16,514 nt of DNA from NCBI GenBank assembly GCA_031270385.1, contig JAISXS010000060.1:1-16514 (forward strand), read 5' to 3'. Under the pieces are notes generated by a model. It saw only the letters and a list, made by a program, of their open reading frames with translations. It did not search any database and was not told the DNA's origin. The DNA comes from Puniceicoccales bacterium. Lineage in GTDB: Bacteria; Verrucomicrobiota; Verrucomicrobiia; Opitutales; JAIRKQ01. Position numbers and translations under genes: made by a program. Below are positions 13,761 through 16,514 of this stretch, one piece after another; position 1 is the first letter of the stretch, and the number at the start of each line of letters is the position of its first letter.

Positions 13761-16193
13761 ATGAAAAGACTCGTAATATCGGAAAAGCCGAGTGTGGCGG
13801 CGGACCTTGCAAAGGCGATCGGGAAATTCAAAAAATTTGACGATCGCTACGAAAACGAGGAATACGTAATAAGTTGGGCCATCGGCCACCTGGTGGAGTT
13901 GTTCATGCCAGAGGACATCGATGCGACATTGAAACGGTGGTCGCTGAAAACATTACCCATAATTCCAGAAAAATTCAAAACCAAACCCATAGAAAAAGTA
14001 AAAAAAAGATTCAACGAATTAAAAAAACTTATCAACCGCAATGACGTAGAAGTCCTGGTGAACGGATGTGATGCCGGACGAGAAGGAGAATTAATTTTTA
14101 CATATATTTACGAATTGGCAAAATGTAAAAAACCATTCCTTCGCCTCTGGCTGTCGTCAATGACTGCACAGGGAATTCGTGATGCATTCGAACATTTGAG
14201 GGCAGGTGATGAGATGCAAAATTTGCAAAATGCTGCCAAATGCCGATCGGAAGCTGACTGGCTGATCGGTATTAACGGTACGCGAGCGCTAACCACCAAA
14301 ATGTTCTCCATAGTTTCCAAGCAAGTTGCCACCGTCGGACGCGTGCAGACACCAACGCTGGCGATGATCGTGAATCGGGATCGCGAAATAAGCAATTTTA
14401 AGCCAGCGAAGTTCTGGAAAATTTCCGGCGCATTCCGCACCGATGAAGGCGAATATGCCGGAATTTTGCAAAAATCGCAAAAATTGGATGAAAAAAATCC
14501 CCATGATCGCAGTGATCGGCTATGGACGAACGAAGAAGCGCTGAAAATATTCGGTGAAATCGGCGACGAAAGGGTTGCCCTTGTTTCAGACCAGAAAAAA
14601 CGCGTTCGCCAATCGGCTCCCAGGCTTTACGATTTGACAACGCTGCAGCGGGAAGCGAATTCTCGCCACAGTATGCCGGCGAACATGACGTTGCAACTTG
14701 CCCAATCACTGTATGAAAAACACAAGTGCATAACCTATCCGCGAACGGATTCCCGTGCACTGACGGAGGATTACGTCGACACTTGCTATAAAATTTTAAG
14801 CACTATCAGCGATGAGAATAGAATTTTCGCCAAACGCATAGTCGAAAAAAACGCCGTCGATGGAAAAAACAAAAAAATTTTCAACAATAAACAAGTTTCT
14901 GACCACTTCGCCATAATCCCAACGCTCCAACCGCCAAAAAATTTGACCGAAGCGGAGGAGAAAATTTTTTCCATGGTACTGAAACGGTTCGTCTGCGTGT
15001 TTCTCCCAGATGCCGAATTTGACGTGACGACAAGAACCAGCACAACGAAAGGCTATACCTTCAAAACGGATGGAAAAGTCTTGGTTGTGCCGGGATGGAT
15101 GGAGGTGTATGGGAAAAAAAATTCGGAACAAGACGATACATTACCCGCTTTGACCGATGGTGACGGTGGACAGGCGAAAGTTGTCGAGGTAAAAATTTTA
15201 GAAGATGAAACCCGTCCGCCGCCGGCGTACAACGAAGCCACTTTGCTGTCTGCGATGGAGGGAGCCGGCAAGCTTTTGGATGACGAGGATCTTGCCGATG
15301 CCATGAAGGAGCGTGGCCTCGGAACACCGGCGACGCGCGCACAAATAATAGAGCACCTCCTGTCCTTGAAATATATTGTCCGCGACGGAAAAACCCTGAA
15401 AGCAACGGTAAAGGCAGAGGATTTATTAAATTTTCTGAAAGCTGCGAAGATCGATACCCTTTCAAGCCCGGCGATGACCGGGGAGTGGGAATACAAGCTG
15501 CGGCAGATGGAAAACGGGATATTTGCACGGAAAAACTTCATGCGCGAAATTTCGGATTTGACGACTACAATCGTTGAGCGAGCGAGAAATTTCGTGGAAG
15601 AGAATGATGCAATGAAAGAAACCACGATAATTTCACCGACTGACAACAAATCGATGTTGGAAGGTTTGCGAAACTACCGCTCACAGGATGGAATTATAGC
15701 GATACAAAAAATCATCGGTGGAAGAAAGTTTTCCGAAGATGAGATCACAATTCTTTTGGCGGAAAAGAAGATAGGCCCTTTCAATGATTTTAAGTCGAAG
15801 ACTGGATCGAGTTTTTCCGCCACGATAGTTCTAGACGACTCTTTCAAGACGAACTTTGTATTCGAGAATTCGAACGACGCAGAGCAACAAAAACAACTTT
15901 CCAAAGAGGAAATTGATAATCTCGAAGTCATCGGCACGTGTCCAATTGACGGTGGAGATATCGTCGCAACAGACGGAGCCTATATTTGCAAAAATTATTT
16001 CGAAAAAGAATGCAAGTTGAGAATTTCAAGAAAGATGCTCGACCGTGACATCACCGTCGACCAGATGCAAAAATTACTCACGGAGAAAAAGACCGATATG
16101 CTCGACGGTTTCCGCTCAAAGCGAACCGGAAAACTATTTTCCGCTAGACTAGCACTCCAAAAAGACGGAAAAATAAAATTCGAGTTCAAATAA
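13761..16193 (+). CDS. topB: DNA topoisomerase III (type IA)
   Basis: The 810-residue type IA topoisomerase relaxes and decatenates DNA by single-strand passage. The Toprim domain has LVISEKPSVAADLAKAI (4-20), WAIGHLVEL and CDAGREGELIF (103-113). The catalytic Tyr is Y326 in CITYPRTDSRAL, close to E. coli TopB Y328. ATVGRVQTPTLAMI and KERGLGTPATRAQIIEHLL are further family motifs. The tail holds two C-terminal topoisomerase repeats (FKSKTGSSFSATIVL and FRSKRTGKLFSARLAL, the latter near the end) with a remnant zinc ribbon between them: C727, D730 where a second Cys is usual, C743 and C751. The ATG at 13761 is preferred over an earlier in-frame codon inside trpS, because the domain begins at once with MKRLVISEKP; it follows the trpS stop by one base. 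Confidence 0.95.
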   Translation: MKRLVISEKPSVAADLAKAIGKFKKFDDRYENEEYVISWAIGHLVELFMPEDIDATLKRWSLKTLPIIPEKFKTKPIEKVKKRFNELKKLINRNDVEVLVNGCDAGREGELIFTYIYELAKCKKPFLRLWLSSMTAQGIRDAFEHLRAGDEMQNLQNAAKCRSEADWLIGINGTRALTTKMFSIVSKQVATVGRVQTPTLAMIVNRDREISNFKPAKFWKISGAFRTDEGEYAGILQKSQKLDEKNPHDRSDRLWTNEEALKIFGEIGDERVALVSDQKKRVRQSAPRLYDLTTLQREANSRHSMPANMTLQLAQSLYEKHKCITYPRTDSRALTEDYVDTCYKILSTISDENRIFAKRIVEKNAVDGKNKKIFNNKQVSDHFAIIPTLQPPKNLTEAEEKIFSMVLKRFVCVFLPDAEFDVTTRTSTTKGYTFKTDGKVLVVPGWMEVYGKKNSEQDDTLPALTDGDGGQAKVVEVKILEDETRPPPAYNEATLLSAMEGAGKLLDDEDLADAMKERGLGTPATRAQIIEHLLSLKYIVRDGKTLKATVKAEDLLNFLKAAKIDTLSSPAMTGEWEYKLRQMENGIFARKNFMREISDLTTTIVERARNFVEENDAMKETTIISPTDNKSMLEGLRNYRSQDGIIAIQKIIGGRKFSEDEITILLAEKKIGPFNDFKSKTGSSFSATIVLDDSFKTNFVFENSNDAEQQKQLSKEEIDNLEVIGTCPIDGGDIVATDGAYICKNYFEKECKLRISRKMLDRDITVDQMQKLLTEKKTDMLDGFRSKRTGKLFSARLALQKDGKIKFEFK

Positions 16194-16251
16194 CCAATGT
16201 CAATACAAATTTTTTGACTGTCGATTTTCATGTTTGAGCACTATAGTCATC

Positions 16252-16514
16252 TTACTCGAGAAAAGCATACTGGATGGCGTCAGCAAGGGATGTATGGCTG
16301 TTTCATTTGAAAGGGGCGTATTTTCCTTTATGAAAAGGAAAAATTTCCCGCTAAGTATCGTTGGGTAGGACGCCCCTGTCGAGTGTGACGGCTATAAAGA
16401 GATGGAGGATGGAGGAAAGTTTTCGCTTGGAGTTAGCCCAAAATTTTTCGATGGGATTGAGGTCCGGAGAATAGGGAGGGAGGTAAATTAGCGAGCATCC
16501 AGCGGCCTCGATGG
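16252..16514 (-). pseudogene. IS630-family transposase, C-terminal part, interrupted by MITE copy 8
   Basis: Reading the minus strand from 16512, the frame gives IEAAGCSLIYLPPYSPDLNP followed by IEKFWANSKRKLSSILHLF. The NPIE motif holds the third catalytic acidic residue of the IS630 DDE domain (Glu codon 16449-16447). After LHLF the frame enters the MITE and ends at a TAG (16353-16351) after 14 foreign residues. Removing 16295-16396 and keeping one TA restores LHLFTSLADAIQYAFLE and a TAA stop at 16254-16252, a typical IS630 C-terminus. The stop therefore lies within the element's own terminal repeat. The catalytic part is untouched, so activity of the altered protein cannot be excluded. The N-terminal part lies beyond the window. 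Confidence 0.85.
16293..16396 (-). mobile_element. MITE copy 8 (104 bp, GGGGCGT-type arms) inside IS630 transposase
   Basis: The left arm is TATGGCTGTTTCATTTGAAA then GGGGCGT, and the right arm is ACGCCCCTGTCGAGTGTGAC then GGCTATA; the two match as inverse complements at about 20 of 27 positions. Against the consensus arm, the left arm differs at about 10 of 27 positions, all transitions. The interior ATTTCCCGCTAAGTATCGTT aligns with the CCGCTAAATATCGT of copies 1 and 7. TA repeats are at 16293-16294 and 16395-16396. Confidence 0.82.

Larger units (their letters stand above)
16242..16514 (-). mobile_element. IS630-family insertion sequence, 3' end only, split by a MITE
   Basis: The outer end is the terminal repeat TATAGTCATCTTACTCGAGA then AAAGCAT at 16242-16268, essentially the consensus arm of the MITEs. 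Inside it come the last codons of the transposase, a 104-bp MITE, and then the region coding for the catalytic C-terminal part up to the window edge. It has the same orientation as the IS630 fragment at position 1, so the window is framed by two directly oriented copies. It begins 48 bp after topB. Confidence 0.85.

Noticed and set aside
15053..15649. Minus-strand 198-codon frame inside topB
   Set aside because: It lies entirely opposite conserved topoisomerase III sequence and shows no recognisable domain; a shadow of the real gene.

Overview
The window is bacterial chromosome: dense housekeeping genes, about 16 kb long, bounded at both ends by pieces of IS630-family insertion sequences and seeded throughout with small non-coding elements that share their terminal inverted repeats. 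GT8 (LPS-type) and GT2 glycosyltransferases suggest a Gram-negative cell. The SucC insertion and the many start codons without a Shine-Dalgarno sequence would suit a PVC or Bacteroidetes-like lineage, and the load of IS/MITE copies suits a host-associated genome; both are inferences with low certainty. I cannot name the organism.

Layout. 1-295: start of an IS630 transposase (minus strand) followed by one clear and one decayed MITE. 368-2447: sucC-sucD (succinyl-CoA ligase). 2435-3736 (minus): a GT2 glycosyltransferase, tail-overlapping sucD. 3749-4989: an isolated rpsR (ribosomal protein bS18) followed by sua5 (threonylcarbamoyl-AMP synthase, tRNA t6A), whose stop codon is supplied by a MITE (4985-5091). 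5174-5247: tRNA-Val(UAC). 5442-6491: class I fructose-bisphosphate aldolase fbaB. 6546-7807: a textbook sigma70-type promoter driving an acidic, low-complexity protein of unknown function, translationally coupled to a DJ-1/PfpI-family protein. 7932-8007: tRNA-Ile2(CAU). 8125-8517: a cluster of four MITEs, abutting and nested. 8652-9023: dimeric dUTPase/MazG-like nucleotidohydrolase. 9130-16193: closely packed, co-directional clpP - three tandem GT8 glycosyltransferases - trpS - topB. 16242-16514: 3' end of an IS630 element whose transposase gene is split by a MITE.

The strongest non-routine signal is the mobile-element story. At least seven, probably eight, roughly 90-107 bp elements share a 27-bp terminal repeat with the resident IS630 element and sit at TA dinucleotides. 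Two insertions can be undone on paper with base precision: removing the element at 16293-16396 restores a normal IS630 transposase C-terminus, and removing the one nested at 8255-8360 restores an uninterrupted older MITE. A third insertion truncates Sua5 by two codons. Secondary points are the diverging GT8 triplet (the third copy has lost the metal-binding His), the unexplained acidic protein/DJ-1 pair, and the orphan rpsR with an atypical N-terminus only 12 bp from a divergent gene.
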